Notes: generated by a model not told the origin, from the sequence alone. 64,000 bases of DNA from Bacillus tequilensis KCTC 13622 (GCF_000507145.1 NZ_AYTO01000039.1:62001-126000); one strand, 5' to 3'. Positions 42,299 to 52,269 are shown, numbered from the stretch's first letter. Translations and numbers: made by a program.

Positions 42299-42454
42299 AT
42301 GTGGTTTATTATTTTCGGCATTATTTTCTTTATTGAAGGCATTATGATAACCGTTTACGGCGTGAAGAAAAAAAACGGAATGCTCACATATATCGGCATT
42401 GTGTTCAGCATTATGACATTTGGCGTTGTCATGATGAAACTAACCGGCCATTAA
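42299..42454 (+). CDS. yflI: YflI, small membrane protein
   Basis: 51 residues: two hydrophobic helices (about 1-19 and 28-48) joined by a short basic turn, YGVKKKNGM. Likely an integral membrane protein with the turn in the cytoplasm. AAAGGAG is nine or ten bases ahead of the ATG at 42299. Size and position agree with YflI. No function known. Confidence 0.8.
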   Translation: MWFIIFGIIFFIEGIMITVYGVKKKNGMLTYIGIVFSIMTFGVVMMKLTGH

Positions 42455-42626
42455 ATCATATTCAGCTTTTGCTCCGCATATACATACAGAAGAACATTCG
42501 TACAGATAGTGCGAAAGGCTCAGTTTTTCCCGCACCTCTTTTCAGCATCTTTTTATGGATGTTACAATGCCAATCGTTTGGTAAAATCCTCTCCATTGGG
42601 AGAGATAGGGAAAGGAGTTTTCTGAC

Positions 42627-42764
42627 ATGCATTACGGCAGTAAAGGCTGGTATGTGGCAGAATTAAAAAAGCAGGGGATCACGCACCATGAAGGAAGAAA
42701 GCTTCAAAGCTATAAAACCTATTTTCTTGCCAACCTGCTCGAAACAAAGAAAAAACAATCTTAA
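42627..42764 (+). CDS. yflJ: YflJ, small hydrophilic protein
   Basis: 45 residues, Lys-rich, starting MHYGSKGWYVAELKKQG and ending ETKKKQS. GYLK-like KGWYVAELKKQGI HHEGRKLQSY features aromatic and basic residues without a hydrophobic segment, so probably cytoplasmic, perhaps a small DUF2639-type protein. AAAGGAG seven to nine bases ahead of the ATG and a strong terminator right after the stop support it. Position agrees with YflJ. Confidence 0.8.
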   Translation: MHYGSKGWYVAELKKQGITHHEGRKLQSYKTYFLANLLETKKKQS

Positions 42765-42770
42765 ACATTG

Positions 42771-42800
42771 AAAGCCGCGCACGCTGATATGCGCGGCTTT
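42771..42800. terminator. Bidirectional terminator between yflJ and yflK
   Basis: AAAGCCGCGC-acgctgatat-GCGCGGCTTT, perfect 10-base arms, followed by TTTTT; convergent genes flank it. Confidence 0.92.
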
Positions 42801-42803
42801 TTT

Positions 42804-43469
42804 TTATTCAACCGGCAGCAGCCTGTCCCTTTTTTTCATAAAGGACGATCTCCAGCTTGCCGACAGTGCATCTTCACTTAAAATCCGTTCAATGGCAGCG
42901 AGATTTTTTGCATCATGGTAGTTGATGCGGTTGGCAAATTGGACGGATATGGCTTTCTCCCCTCTGGACAGCAATTCAAGTTTGGCGCCGGGAGCCACCC
43001 TGCCCTCTTCCAAAACGCGAAAATAAAAGCCGGTGTAGCCGGTTTGCTGAACCTTCAGCACCATTTCCTTTACGCCAAACTTTTTCGCAAGCTTTACACA
43101 CGGCTGGCGCGGCTGGCTGACTTGAACAACGGCTTCATCAAGCTGAAACACATCCCCGATGCAAACGGTCTCCTCAGTCAGGCCCGCGATCGTCAGATTT
43201 TCACCAAATGCGGCGCTGGGCAGCGGTCTTGAGAGGAACTCTTCCCAAAACGGATAATGCGCGGCCGGGTAGACACAGACAGCCTTATCAGGCCCGCCGT
43301 GATTGATGAGGTCCGCCTGTCCGTCTCCTTCAAAATTCGTCCGATACAGCATGACAGCGGAATCAGCCGGCCGCTTCATGATGCCGGTTTCGATTTTCTT
43401 GCCGTCATACTCAAGCGTCTGCGGCTTTCCCAGATTAAGAGAGAGGACAGAATAATGCGCTGGCTTCAT
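42804..43469 (-). CDS. yflK: MOSC-domain protein YflK
   Basis: 221 residues. NHGGPDKAVCVYPAAHYPFW (about 57-76) and FGENLTIAGL (about 88-97) are the MOSC signatures, and QPRQPCVKL (about 118-126) has the conserved Cys of this fold; a YflK-type 3-alpha C-terminal extension follows. MOSC proteins bind molybdenum cofactor sulfur or similar and detoxify N-hydroxylated bases in the YiiM branch, which this resembles. Divergent from acyP. The exact substrate is unknown. Confidence 0.9.
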   Translation of the reverse strand: MKPAHYSVLSLNLGKPQTLEYDGKKIETGIMKRPADSAVMLYRTNFEGDGQADLINHGGPDKAVCVYPAAHYPFWEEFLSRPLPSAAFGENLTIAGLTEETVCIGDVFQLDEAVVQVSQPRQPCVKLAKKFGVKEMVLKVQQTGYTGFYFRVLEEGRVAPGAKLELLSRGEKAISVQFANRINYHDAKNLAAIERILSEDALSASWRSSFMKKRDRLLPVE

Positions 43470-43535
43470 ACAAACACATCCCCTTTACAGGTTGTAAAAT
43501 GATTGATTATCATAAAAAGAAAAGGTGGTTTTTAC

Positions 43536-43811
43536 ATGCTTCAATACCGAATCGTTGCAGACGGCCGGGTTCAAGGTGTAGGTTTTCGCTATTTTGTTCA
43601 AATGGAAGCCGATAAGCGAAAACTGGCCGGCTGGGTCAAAAACCGCGATGACGGCCGGGTTGAGATTTTGGCAGAAGGCCCGGAAAACGCCTTACAATCG
43701 TTTCTTGAAGCCGTAAAGAAAGGCAGCCCTTTCTCAAAGGTTACCGACATCTCTGTCACTGAATCCCGCAGCCTCGAAGGCCATCATCGATTTTCCATTG
43801 TTTATTCGTAA
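43536..43811 (+). CDS. acyP: Acylphosphatase
   Basis: 91 residues, the usual family length. [13 protein letters not shown] (about 11-23) is the phosphate-binding loop with the catalytic Arg, and [13 protein letters not shown] (about 35-47) holds the catalytic Asn. Hydrolyses carboxyl-phosphate bonds such as acetyl phosphate and 1,3-bisphosphoglycerate. AAAGGTGG precedes the ATG at 43536. Its 3' end overlaps convergent nos by ten bases. Formerly yflL. Confidence 0.94.
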   Translation: MLQYRIVADGRVQGVGFRYFVQMEADKRKLAGWVKNRDDGRVEILAEGPENALQSFLEAVKKGSPFSKVTDISVTESRSLEGHHRFSIVYS

Positions 43812-44893
43812 GGCTTATCCTGATAAAAGTAATTCGGTTTAACGATTGAGTTGTCATAGGACCGGTGGAAAATATGAGTGGCAGCGGGTGAAATCGGCGG
43901 AATCAGCCACGTCCAGTCCCCCGTCAGCTTTCTGCCCGCTTCTTCCTCCTGTTCTTCAAACCGTTTAAACTGGCTTGCAGCTGTATGATGGTCAACAATG
44001 CTGACACCTTGCTTTTTATACGAGTGCAGCACAGCTTTATTCAATTCAACAAGCGCTTGATCCTTCCATAACTCCATGTTGTAATCTGTAGAAATCCCGA
44101 TAACGGACGCCACTTTTTTGAGCTTATCATATCGCTTTTCATCCGCCAGGTTTCTCGCGCCGATCTCTGTGCCCATATACCAGCCGTTAAACGGTGCGGC
44201 ATTATAATGAATACCCCCGACCTCAAGCTTCATATCAGAAATAATCGGCACGCCGTACCATTTCAGCTCCAGATCAGAAAACGCTTCGATTTCAGGATGT
44301 GTGATTGGAACCTCAATCACAAGTGAACGCGGCAGCTCATACCAGACTGGCTGCTCATCGCCTTTCATGCGAAAAATGAGCGGCAGCAGGTCAAAATGGG
44401 TTCGCTCTCCGCGCCAGCCGAGCCGCTCACAGGCTGCGGTCAGGGAACGTGAAGCCGGGTCGCCGATTCTTTCTCCGCCTGATTCATATCCGGCATACCG
44501 GATTAACTGATGATTCCAGATTTCCACTTGTTTTTCACCCTTCTTTTCCGGAGGGAAAATCGTAATGCTCGGTCTGATTTTACCATTATTGGTTGCGGTT
44601 TCAATGTGATGAAAGAGGGCGTCTCGCACATCTTCCTTCGTCCGGACGTCACGTCTGTCGATGACATTCAGCGAATTCCAAAACAATCTGCCGATGCAGC
44701 GGTTGCTGTTTCTCCAAGCCATTTTCGCACCGTGCTCGATTTCTTCCTTCGTATGCACATAGCTTCCGGTCCGGGCAATTTCACTTTTGATGTCATCGAG
44801 ACGGTCTTTCACTTCCTCCTCCTTCCCCAATTCCTGATAGCATGCGGCAATAAACGCTTTCGCTTCGTTCCAGAGTATTTCTTTTTCTTCCAA
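43802..44893 (-). CDS. nos: Nitric oxide synthase, oxygenase domain only
   Basis: 363 residues. [18 protein letters not shown] (about 55-72) contains the haem-ligating Cys; [15 protein letters not shown] (about 240-254) includes the Glu that binds arginine. No reductase domain is present, as in all Bacillus enzymes, so electrons must come from cellular flavodoxin or similar. Makes NO from arginine, which protects against oxidative stress and antibiotics. The TTG at 44893, seven bases after AAGGAGAG, gives the known length; the open frame extends further to 45004. Confidence 0.96.
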   Translation of the reverse strand: MEEKEILWNEAKAFIAACYQELGKEEEVKDRLDDIKSEIARTGSYVHTKEEIEHGAKMAWRNSNRCIGRLFWNSLNVIDRRDVRTKEDVRDALFHHIETATNNGKIRPSITIFPPEKKGEKQVEIWNHQLIRYAGYESGGERIGDPASRSLTAACERLGWRGERTHFDLLPLIFRMKGDEQPVWYELPRSLVIEVPITHPEIEAFSDLELKWYGVPIISDMKLEVGGIHYNAAPFNGWYMGTEIGARNLADEKRYDKLKKVASVIGISTDYNMELWKDQALVELNKAVLHSYKKQGVSIVDHHTAASQFKRFEEQEEEAGRKLTGDWTWLIPPISPAATHIFHRSYDNSIVKPNYFYQDKPYE

Positions 44894-44989
44894 CAAACTC
44901 TCTCCTTCAAATCGCTTCATGCTTTTCATTGTATCGTTTTTAAGCGGTAAGACAAATGATTTTTCTTTATCTTCTTGAAAAGACAATAA

Positions 44990-45015
44990 AAAACACCCGC
45001 ACATGTGCAGGTGTC
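44990..45015 (-). terminator. Terminator of citM-yflN
   Basis: Minus-strand ACACCTGCACATGTGCGGGTGT followed by TTTTTTATT; overlaps the yflN stop codon. Confidence 0.82.
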
Positions 45016-45808
45016 AAAGAGACGATAAGCGATTTGCCAATTCAGTTAAGTCGCTTCGAAAGTTTTTGCCGGTCATCGGTATGCCGTGCCCCGTCAGCAG
45101 CGCTTCCGGTTCAAGGCCGGCAAGCTTCTGAATAGATCCGGCAGCCGTCTCTGTGTCAGGCGTGAAATAAGCCGGCGGCCCGTGAAGCTCTTGCTTTTGA
45201 ATCAAGACGTCTGCCATTTTCTCTTGTTCCACTGTAATGACAGCATCCCCTGCCACAAGCACGCGTCCGTCCTCGCGGAATAATGAAATATGGCCGGGCG
45301 TGTGTCCCGGGGTCGCAATCCACATCCACTCGTCAAGAAAAGGAACGGAGCCGTCTTCCGGCAGCGCCTGCACATGTGAGGAAATATCGATGGAGTGCCG
45401 GGGAAACAGCGGCGACAGCTTGGCGACCAGCCCGCTTTTGCTGTCAGGACGGGCCGGAGGATAATCGTCTTTTCCTGTGACATAAGGCATTTCCCTGGAG
45501 TGGACATAGACAGGAACATCCCAATGCTCAAGGATTTCTTCTATCGCCCCGATGTGGTCAAAGTGCCCATGTGTGAGGATCATCGCCTTCAGCTGAAAAT
45601 CGTCGCCGAATCTTTGTTGGGCTTCATTGACAATCATGCTGGCTGATTGAGGCATACCGGCATCAATTAAAACAAATGAGCGGGGTTCAGAGGGCAGCTG
45701 AATAAAATAGACATTCGCAATTTGCACGGTCAACCCGTATACCCCTTTTGCCGCTTCGAACCCCGTGCCGCTTCTGACTGAAGTCAGCGGCATATAAGGA
45801 TCACTCAT
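45014..45808 (-). CDS. yflN: Metallo-beta-lactamase-fold hydrolase YflN
   Basis: 264 residues. THGHFDHIGA (about 80-89) is the HXHXDH zinc motif; GHTPGHISLF (about 169-178) and AGDAV supply further ligands, and LLTGHGIPM near the end the last His. Substrate unknown; glyoxalase-II-like by layout. GGAGGTGTC precedes two adjacent ATG codons; the second is chosen (45808). It follows citM by 55 bases and is co-transcribed with it in B. subtilis. Confidence 0.9.
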   Translation of the reverse strand: MSDPYMPLTSVRSGTGFEAAKGVYGLTVQIANVYFIQLPSEPRSFVLIDAGMPQSASMIVNEAQQRFGDDFQLKAMILTHGHFDHIGAIEEILEHWDVPVYVHSREMPYVTGKDDYPPARPDSKSGLVAKLSPLFPRHSIDISSHVQALPEDGSVPFLDEWMWIATPGHTPGHISLFREDGRVLVAGDAVITVEQEKMADVLIQKQELHGPPAYFTPDTETAAGSIQKLAGLEPEALLTGHGIPMTGKNFRSDLTELANRLSSL

Positions 45809-45863
45809 CATGACACCTCCGAATTGTTGTATACCGTTAGTGTGTGTCATTAGTCCTGAATTA

Positions 45864-47165
45864 TCATACGGAAATAGAAATCGCACCGATCAATAGAGCG
45901 ATAGCCGTCATGACGATCACCGCGAGAACCGCCCACTTCAATGCGAATTTTTGATGGTCGTCAATAGAAACTCCAACAAGCCCGACAAGCAAATGCGTGG
46001 ATGGGACAAGCGGACTCAGCATATGAATTGGCTGGCCGATAATAGAAGCTCTGGCAATTTCCACTTTATCCACACCGTATGCGACAGCTGTTTCTGATAA
46101 AATCGGCAGCACCCCGTAGAAATACGCGTCATTCGGCATTAGGAATGTAAAAATACCGCTTGTTAAGGCCACAATCGCCGGGATCAGTCCGCCCATTTGT
46201 TCAGGAATCATCGACACAAGCGAAATCGCCATTTCATCAACCATTTTGGTGCCTGTCAAAATCCCCGTAAAAACCCCCGCCGCAAAAATCATGGAGCCTA
46301 TGGCCAGAACGTTGCTGGAATGCGCCGAGATCCGCTGTCTCTGATGCTCAAGATTTGGATAGTTCACAAGCAGCGCGATACAGAACGCAATGACAAACAG
46401 TACGGTTAAACTGATTTTACCCGATACTAAACATCCTACCAAAGAAAGCGTTAACAATAAATTGAACCACCAAAGCTTCGGCCGCTTCCATTCATCTTCA
46501 ATCGCAGCCGCCGGTTCATCGGCATTAGCCGGCTGTTTCAATTCAATCACGCCAAGGCGCTTTCGTTCCGCTTTTCCAAGCACATACGAAACCGCAACCA
46601 TACAAAGCATCCCGCTTGCGATGACAGGAATCATCGGCCCTGTAAGCTCAGCCGGATCAACCCCCAGCGCGCTCGCCGCCCGCGGCGTCGCGCCTCCCCA
46701 CGGAATCGTGTTCATGATCCCCATGCCGACTCCCGCGATTCCCGCCAGGATAATCGGCCGGATGCCGAGCAGCAAATAGAGCGGAAGCATCGCGCTTGTT
46801 GTAATCATATACGTTGTCGAACCGTCTCCGTCCAAGGCGACGAGCATCGTAAGAACCGCTGTCCCAACAACAATTTTTAATGGGTCGCCTTTGACCATGC
46901 TTAAGATTTTGCCAACCACAGGGTCAAACAGGCCTGTATCAATCATTATTCCAAAATATAAGATCGCAAACATAATCATGACCGCAGTCGGTGCGACTTG
47001 CTGAATCCCCGAAATCATCATGTCCCCGACTTCAGTAAATCCAAATCCGGCGATCAGCGCAAACACAATCGGCGTCAAAACCAATGCTGTTAAAACAGAA
47101 AGCCGTTTTGTCATGATCAATGCCATAAATACAAGCATCATGAGAAAGCCCAAAATTGCTAACAC
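45864..47165 (-). CDS. citM: Mg2+/citrate transporter CitM (CitMHS family)
   Basis: 433 residues with about twelve membrane helices. DGDGSTTYMITTSAMLPLY (about 115-133) and FLMPNDAYFYGVLP (about 350-363) are CitMHS-family signatures. Proton symporter for citrate complexed with Mg2+ and similar metals. The GTG at 47165, six bases after AGGGGGG, gives the known length. Induced by the CitS-CitT two-component system encoded just upstream and repressed by CcpA through the cre at 47183-47196. Confidence 0.95.
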   Translation of the reverse strand: MLAILGFLMMLVFMALIMTKRLSVLTALVLTPIVFALIAGFGFTEVGDMMISGIQQVAPTAVMIMFAILYFGIMIDTGLFDPVVGKILSMVKGDPLKIVVGTAVLTMLVALDGDGSTTYMITTSAMLPLYLLLGIRPIILAGIAGVGMGIMNTIPWGGATPRAASALGVDPAELTGPMIPVIASGMLCMVAVSYVLGKAERKRLGVIELKQPANADEPAAAIEDEWKRPKLWWFNLLLTLSLVGCLVSGKISLTVLFVIAFCIALLVNYPNLEHQRQRISAHSSNVLAIGSMIFAAGVFTGILTGTKMVDEMAISLVSMIPEQMGGLIPAIVALTSGIFTFLMPNDAYFYGVLPILSETAVAYGVDKVEIARASIIGQPIHMLSPLVPSTHLLVGLVGVSIDDHQKFALKWAVLAVIVMTAIALLIGAISISV

Positions 47166-47182
47166 ATCCATCCCCCCTAAAA

Positions 47183-47196
47183 TGAATCCGCTTACA
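47183..47196 (-). promoter_or_regulatory. CcpA cre site in the citM leader
   Basis: Minus-strand TGTAAGCGGATTCA fits the cre consensus closely. It lies 18-31 bases upstream of the citM start, between promoter region and ribosome site, where a bound CcpA would block elongation. Confidence 0.85.
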
Positions 47197-47353
47197 TTTT
47201 TTCTCCCTTTTTATCTTGCCTTTTTGCCATCGTATGGGAAAACCAACCGCAAGTAAATAATTTGGTTTTTTTGTATTTTTAATTTTTTAAAACCGTTTTG
47301 TTCTTTTTGATCAATTTAGATCACGACAAATAGATCCCGGATATTCCGGAATC

Positions 47354-48313
47354 TTAATTTCCTGTCATAATGCTTTGATAAAAAGTTGTTTGCTGTTCAA
47401 GAAACCGTTTCGTTTCCCTGCTGTTCAAATAAAAGCTTTCCCCGTCCTGATCGTTTATTTTCCGCTTCCACTCGGGTGAGGATGTGACCTTCTTTAGAGC
47501 TTGGTCCCAGTATGAAATCTCTTCTTCAGACATATTTTTCGGGCCCAAAACCCCTCTCCAATGAGAAAACACAAACGGGATCCCCTGCTCCTTCCACGTC
47601 GGTACATCCGGAAAACCGGGAAGTCTTTTATCAGACGTTACAGCAGCTAACGTGAGATCGCCGCGCCGCTCATATGTTTTCGCTTCAGACACGGTCATTG
47701 AAGCTGCTTCTATCTCATGTTTGATCAGCGCCTGAATGAGCTGTTCACTGCTGTCATACTGCAAAAATTGAATGGTAAAAGGATCAATGCCGTACATATC
47801 CGCCGCTCTGACGAACGAAAGCTGATCATCATTGCCAAACCCCGGTGCAAAGCCGATTTTCACCTTGCCTGGATTCATCTTAATCTCATTCAGTAAATCC
47901 TTGCCGTTTGTTAACGACGATTCTTTTGGCAAGGCAACCGCCTGCCATTCCTTGGAGAGAATGGCAAGCGGCGTAAAATCGCTCATTTTTAATTTGCTTT
48001 GTCTGAGAAGGTCGTTGCTCAGGATTAAACTGGACGTCATGCTGATGATCCGTTTACTGCTATCGTTGACATATTTCCAGCCTTTCTCTCCCCCGCCGCC
48101 GGGCTTATAGACGATACGAACATCGCCCTTCACGATCTGCTTCTGCCGCAGAACGGATTGGATCGCCTGTGCTGTGACATCCCAGCCGCCAGAAGGCTCG
48201 GCGGGGACGACAATTTCAATCGGCCCGTCCGGCAGGCGCGGCGCAGCCGCCTGCCGGATATCACCCTGCATAAAGAGTAATAGCGCAATGAATAGAAGTA
48301 TACTTCTATTCAT
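47354..48313 (-). CDS. yflP: Tricarboxylate-binding protein of the Bug/TctC family
   Basis: 319 residues with a signal peptide (about 1-22). [20 protein letters not shown] (about 31-50) is the first loop of the Bug/TctC substrate-binding fold; [14 protein letters not shown] and [13 protein letters not shown] are later family motifs. No Cys at the lipobox position. No TctA/TctB genes are next to it, so it may act as a citrate sensor partner of CitS, as proposed for other TctC-like proteins beside two-component systems (inference). Overlaps the citT end by four bases: operon citS-citT-yflP. Confidence 0.9.
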   Translation of the reverse strand: MNRSILLFIALLLFMQGDIRQAAAPRLPDGPIEIVVPAEPSGGWDVTAQAIQSVLRQKQIVKGDVRIVYKPGGGGEKGWKYVNDSSKRIISMTSSLILSNDLLRQSKLKMSDFTPLAILSKEWQAVALPKESSLTNGKDLLNEIKMNPGKVKIGFAPGFGNDDQLSFVRAADMYGIDPFTIQFLQYDSSEQLIQALIKHEIEAASMTVSEAKTYERRGDLTLAAVTSDKRLPGFPDVPTWKEQGIPFVFSHWRGVLGPKNMSEEEISYWDQALKKVTSSPEWKRKINDQDGESFYLNSRETKRFLEQQTTFYQSIMTGN

Positions 48314-48996
48314 ATCTCATCCGCCGCCAAATAATATTTTCTCTCCGGCCTGCCGATAATCCCGTATTCAAGTTCGGCTCTTGCTTCTTCCTTTGACACA
48401 AGGTACTCGGCATAGCGGCGGGCAGTCGTTCGTGACGCCCCCATTTTTTCCCCAAGCTCTTCCGCTGTCATTCCTTCTGACGCATTCAGAAGCGCTTCCT
48501 TAATGTTCCGCAGTGTAATTGAATTAATGCCTGTCGGCAAATCCTCAACCGGCAAAGATGCCTTCACACCGTTCCCAAAAATATGATCGATCATGGATTG
48601 GCTGACCTCTGGCTGAGATAAAAGCAGCTTCCTTTTTTCTTTATACTGGAGCAGCACCTGCCTGAACTTATCAGCCGTTACGGGTTTGATCAAATAGTGG
48701 GCTATCCCTGCCCGGAGCGCTTCTTGTAAGTGACGGGTTTCTGTTGCCGCTGTGATGATCATAATATCCACTTCGGGAAAACGGCTTCGTATCTCAGGAA
48801 TTAATGATGTCCCCAGCTCGTCCGGCATATAAACATCCAGCAGAAGCAATTCTGCCTTTTGTTCCTCCAAAAGCGCCATTGTTTCTTTGGCGTTTGCCGC
48901 CTTGCCGATAATCTTGAATCCATCAAGCTGTTCAATTAATCTCTCATGGATTTGCGCAACCCGAAAATCATCCTCCGCAATCGCGATGTGAATCAA
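48310..48996 (-). CDS. citT: Citrate response regulator CitT
   Basis: 228 residues. The receiver domain (about 1-120) has the phospho-acceptor Asp in [11 protein letters not shown] (about 52-62), acidic IAEDD near residue 6 and the conserved Lys in [10 protein letters not shown] (about 104-113). The C-terminal helix-turn-helix (about 170-225) includes [20 protein letters not shown]. Activates citM in response to citrate. The TTG at 48996 follows GGGGGA and lies inside the end of citS. Confidence 0.93.
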   Translation of the reverse strand: MIHIAIAEDDFRVAQIHERLIEQLDGFKIIGKAANAKETMALLEEQKAELLLLDVYMPDELGTSLIPEIRSRFPEVDIMIITAATETRHLQEALRAGIAHYLIKPVTADKFRQVLLQYKEKRKLLLSQPEVSQSMIDHIFGNGVKASLPVEDLPTGINSITLRNIKEALLNASEGMTAEELGEKMGASRTTARRYAEYLVSKEEARAELEYGIIGRPERKYYLAADEI

Positions 48997-50578
48997 ATGG
49001 ATTCCCCCTTTGTTTCTCCTTCGGTATAAATACAGTGAATACCGCACCGCCGGTTTTTTGATTCGCCAGTTCGATCCAGCCGCCCAGTTCATGCACTGAA
49101 TCCTTAACATTGGCCAGACCGTAGCCTCTCTTCATCCCCTTTGAAGAATAGCCTCTTTGAAACACAGCTTCGATTTTATCAGGCGGAACACCCGGACCTG
49201 TGTCCGACACTTCGATGACAATGTCATGCCCCATATCCGTGATGAAAACCACTGCCTCCTTCACACTTTGATCAGCTACAGCTTCGAAAGCGTTATCAAT
49301 TAAGTTGCCGATAATGGTAATGAGATGGGACAAGCCGATATGTGCAGGAAGAGGCGCAAGCGAGCTGTTCTCATCGATAGACAGCTTGACCTTCTTTTCC
49401 GATGCCTTGCTTATTTTCCCTAACAAAATGGCCTGCACCTGCTGTGAATGGATGTTATGGAATAAGAGATCATGCTGTTCATTTTGTATCGCATATTCTT
49501 CTTTAATCAGATCAATGGCTTCCTCATACTCGCCAAGCTCAAGCAGCCCTAAGATCGCGTATAGCTTATTTGAAAATTCATGAGTCTGCGCTCTGAGATC
49601 CTCTGAATATTTGCGTACCTCTGTCAGTTTGTCGATCAGCTTTTTCAGCTCTGTTTTCTCCCGGAAACTGACGACAATCCCATACGTTTGCCCGCCTTGC
49701 GTCATCACTTTCGTATTGATAATAAATACTAGATCGTTGACACTTACTTCCTGGTTTGGCTGCATGTCTCCTTGTTCAAGCACACTTTTAAGCCCGGCGC
49801 CCGGCATGACGTCTTCAATAGGAAGATGGATCACAGGCTCGGGAAGCTTCAGCATCTCAGCCGCCGACACGTTCATCATTGTGACGACGCCTTCACGGTT
49901 GGTAGCAATAACCCCTTCCCGAATTGCGAAAAGCATTGCATTCCTCTCCCGATAAAGAGACGCAATCTCATGCGGCTCAAGGCCAAGCGTATCCTTCCTG
50001 ATGCTTTTCGCCAGCGCGGCGGCACCGGCAAATCCGAGGAGCAGCACAAGAACAGCAATCACGCTCAAATTTCTTAGATGTTTTTTAATGCTTTGCTCTG
50101 TCTCCGTCTGCAGAAAATCAACGGATACGCTGCCAATCACCTGGCTGTATCCCTTCTGCTCTTTCATAATCGGCGCGCTCCCTCTAATCACCAGCCGTTC
50201 ATCCGCTTTTGTTTCAGAAACATGCGAGCCGCCAAACAACATTTCTCTGCTGCGCTCCAGCTTCATTTGGGCACTTTTGCCCGTAGTGCTCTGAATGTCT
50301 CCTTTTTCGTCCAAAATATAAATGGCATAAGCACCAGTCTGTTCTTTCATCTGTTCAATGACCTCTTGCGCCTCAGCCTCGTGTCCGCCTTTAGCCGGCG
50401 GCATATAGGAAATGGTTCTCGCCGTCTGAATCGCAAGCTGCTCAGCCTGCCTTCGTTCTTCCTGTGTATGCTGAACAGCTAACGTAATGGTCAGCACACC
50501 AATGACAAAAACCAGCAGAGCCGCAATCAGCCCCATTATTTTTGTTTGCAGGGAAAAATGGAACCGCTTTTTCACCAC
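48968..50578 (-). CDS. citS: Citrate sensor histidine kinase CitS
   Basis: 536 residues. Two membrane helices (about 12-32 and 168-188) enclose an extracellular PAS-like sensor domain. A cytoplasmic PAS domain (about 210-300) is followed by the kinase core: the phospho-His in RAQTHEFSNKLYAILGLLE (about 333-351), NLIDNAFEAV (N-box), SDTGPGVPP (G1 box) and GYGLANVKD (G2 box). DcuS/CitA family. Starts at GTG behind GGACGG. By memory the 168 protein is six residues longer, the difference lying near residue 62; not verified. Confidence 0.93.
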   Translation of the reverse strand: MVKKRFHFSLQTKIMGLIAALLVFVIGVLTITLAVQHTQEERRQAEQLAIQTARTISYMPPAKGGHEAEAQEVIEQMKEQTGAYAIYILDEKGDIQSTTGKSAQMKLERSREMLFGGSHVSETKADERLVIRGSAPIMKEQKGYSQVIGSVSVDFLQTETEQSIKKHLRNLSVIAVLVLLLGFAGAAALAKSIRKDTLGLEPHEIASLYRERNAMLFAIREGVIATNREGVVTMMNVSAAEMLKLPEPVIHLPIEDVMPGAGLKSVLEQGDMQPNQEVSVNDLVFIINTKVMTQGGQTYGIVVSFREKTELKKLIDKLTEVRKYSEDLRAQTHEFSNKLYAILGLLELGEYEEAIDLIKEEYAIQNEQHDLLFHNIHSQQVQAILLGKISKASEKKVKLSIDENSSLAPLPAHIGLSHLITIIGNLIDNAFEAVADQSVKEAVVFITDMGHDIVIEVSDTGPGVPPDKIEAVFQRGYSSKGMKRGYGLANVKDSVHELGGWIELANQKTGGAVFTVFIPKEKQRGNPFDSHRDCGG

Positions 50579-50673
50579 AGCACCAGCCGTCCTTTCTACC
50601 TAGATCATACCATTTTCCGTGGGGAGTTTTCTCATTTTTCAAAATCCATTATTCTATACATGGAGTGAAAATA

Positions 50674-50701
50674 AAAAAGGCAGACCGCGGTCTGCCTTTT
50701 T
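50674..50701 (-). terminator. Terminator of yflS
   Basis: Perfect 28-base palindrome AAAAAGGCAGACC-GC-GGTCTGCCTTTTT, ending in T runs on either strand; lies a few bases past the yflS stop. Confidence 0.9.
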
Positions 50702-50705
50702 CTTT

Positions 50706-52142
50706 CTACCATATTCCCAGTACTTTCCACCATAATCCGCCGATCACAAGCCATACGACAATATGGACGATCGAGAGAATAAATCCGATGGACCACCATT
50801 TGCTTTGCGGAACGTAGCCTGCTCCGAAGAAAACTGGAGCCGCTCCAGCACCATAGTGAGTCGTTGACCCGAACAAGTTGCTGAAGAAGGCGAGGCTGAG
50901 CGCTGCGAGAAGCGGCGGTGCGCCCGCTGCCACGATGACAGCCAAAAACGCTGAATACATCGCGCTGATATGGGCTGTCGCACTTGCAAAGAAATAGTGT
51001 GAATAGAAATACACAACAATTAAAATGAAGAATGCCAAAATCCAAGAGAATCCTGATACAGATGATTTCATGGCATTACTGAACCAAGATACCATGCCCA
51101 GCTCATTCAAGAAGTTGGCCAGCATGACAAGCGCCGCAAACCAAGTGAGCGTATCCCAAGCGCCCTGTTCTTTTTTGATATCATCCCAAGTCAGAACCTG
51201 TGATAATAAAAGAACGGCCAAACCGATCAATGCGGTTGTGGTCGCATCGATGTTGAAGCTGCCGCCAAAAATCCAAAGCGCAAGCACCAAAAGAAAAACG
51301 ATAACCATGGAAAGCTCTGATTTCTTGAACGGTCCCATTTCTTTCAGTTTTTCTGTTGCGATTTTCGCCGCATCCGGTGTTTCTTTGATTTCCGGCGGGT
51401 ACAGCTTGTAAATCACAAGCGGTGTGATGATTAAGCTTACAAGTCCCGGTACAATCGCGGCAATCGCCCAGCTTGTCCATGTTAAGTCCACCCCTGCGAC
51501 ATCATGGGCCAGCTTGGCAATCAGCGGGTTCGCCGCCATCGCCGTTAAGAACATAGCAGATGTGATCAGGTTCCCCTGAAAACCGGTTTTTAATAAGAAT
51601 GCGCCGATTTTTCTCTCTGTTCCATTTGCCGGACTTGATCCGAATGTTTCGGATAATGATCTGATAATAGGAAAGATAATGCCTCCTGCACGCGCCGTGT
51701 TACTTGGAATGGCAGGTGAAAGTATTAAATCACTGAACAGCAGTGAATAAGATAGTCCAAGGGTTTTTTTCCCGAATTTCTGAACGAATACATACGAAAT
51801 TCTCGCACCAAGCCCGGTTTTGATAAATCCCCGGGAAATAAAGAATGCGATGACGATAAGCCAGATGGTCTTATTCCCGAATCCGCTTAATGTATCCTCA
51901 ATTGATAGTGTTCCAGTTAGTGCAGTAACCGCCAATGCAAAAATGGCAATTGCACCCATTGGCAAGGGCTTGGAGATAAAGCCGATAATTGTCGCGACAA
52001 AGATCGCAAACAAATGCCAAGCTTTAGGTTCAAGTCCGGACGGAGCGGGAATAAACCAAATGATTAGTCCCACAGCGACAGTAATAAGCAATGGAACAAG
52101 CTTTACTGCTGACTGTTTTCCTGCGTCTTTTTCTGAAGCCAT
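50706..52142 (-). CDS. yflS: Divalent anion:sodium symporter (malate/2-oxoglutarate-type) YflS
   Basis: 478 residues, about twelve membrane helices. PAIPSNTARAGGIIFPI (about 144-160) and GSTTHYGAGAAPVFFGAGYV (about 432-451) are the SNT-like signatures of the DASS/SODiT1 family. Imports dicarboxylates such as malate; in B. subtilis it belongs to the MalKR regulon. Lies just upstream of citS on the same strand with its own terminator, completing a carboxylate-uptake block. The upstream region is very AT-rich (52150-52230). Confidence 0.9.
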   Translation of the reverse strand: MASEKDAGKQSAVKLVPLLITVAVGLIIWFIPAPSGLEPKAWHLFAIFVATIIGFISKPLPMGAIAIFALAVTALTGTLSIEDTLSGFGNKTIWLIVIAFFISRGFIKTGLGARISYVFVQKFGKKTLGLSYSLLFSDLILSPAIPSNTARAGGIIFPIIRSLSETFGSSPANGTERKIGAFLLKTGFQGNLITSAMFLTAMAANPLIAKLAHDVAGVDLTWTSWAIAAIVPGLVSLIITPLVIYKLYPPEIKETPDAAKIATEKLKEMGPFKKSELSMVIVFLLVLALWIFGGSFNIDATTTALIGLAVLLLSQVLTWDDIKKEQGAWDTLTWFAALVMLANFLNELGMVSWFSNAMKSSVSGFSWILAFFILIVVYFYSHYFFASATAHISAMYSAFLAVIVAAGAPPLLAALSLAFFSNLFGSTTHYGAGAAPVFFGAGYVPQSKWWSIGFILSIVHIVVWLVIGGLWWKVLGIW

Positions 52143-52230
52143 AAATAGGTCTCCTCCTATATACTTGTTTTCCGATCCCCTTTCCCATTCTACTACTTAA
52201 CTAAGTTAATAAACATTTTAATTAATTAAA

Positions 52231-52262
52231 AAACACAAAGGTGAGCAGCCCTTTGTGTTTTT
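52231..52262 (-). terminator. Terminator of pel
   Basis: AAACACAAAG-gtgagcagcc-CTTTGTGTTT with 10 perfect pairs; the minus strand continues with T-rich sequence. Confidence 0.88.
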
Positions 52263-52269
52263 CATTTTC

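Noticed and set aside
44894..45004. N-terminal extension of nos
   Set aside because: Frame is open, but the TTG at 44893 has the ribosome site AAGGAGAG and gives the known enzyme length.
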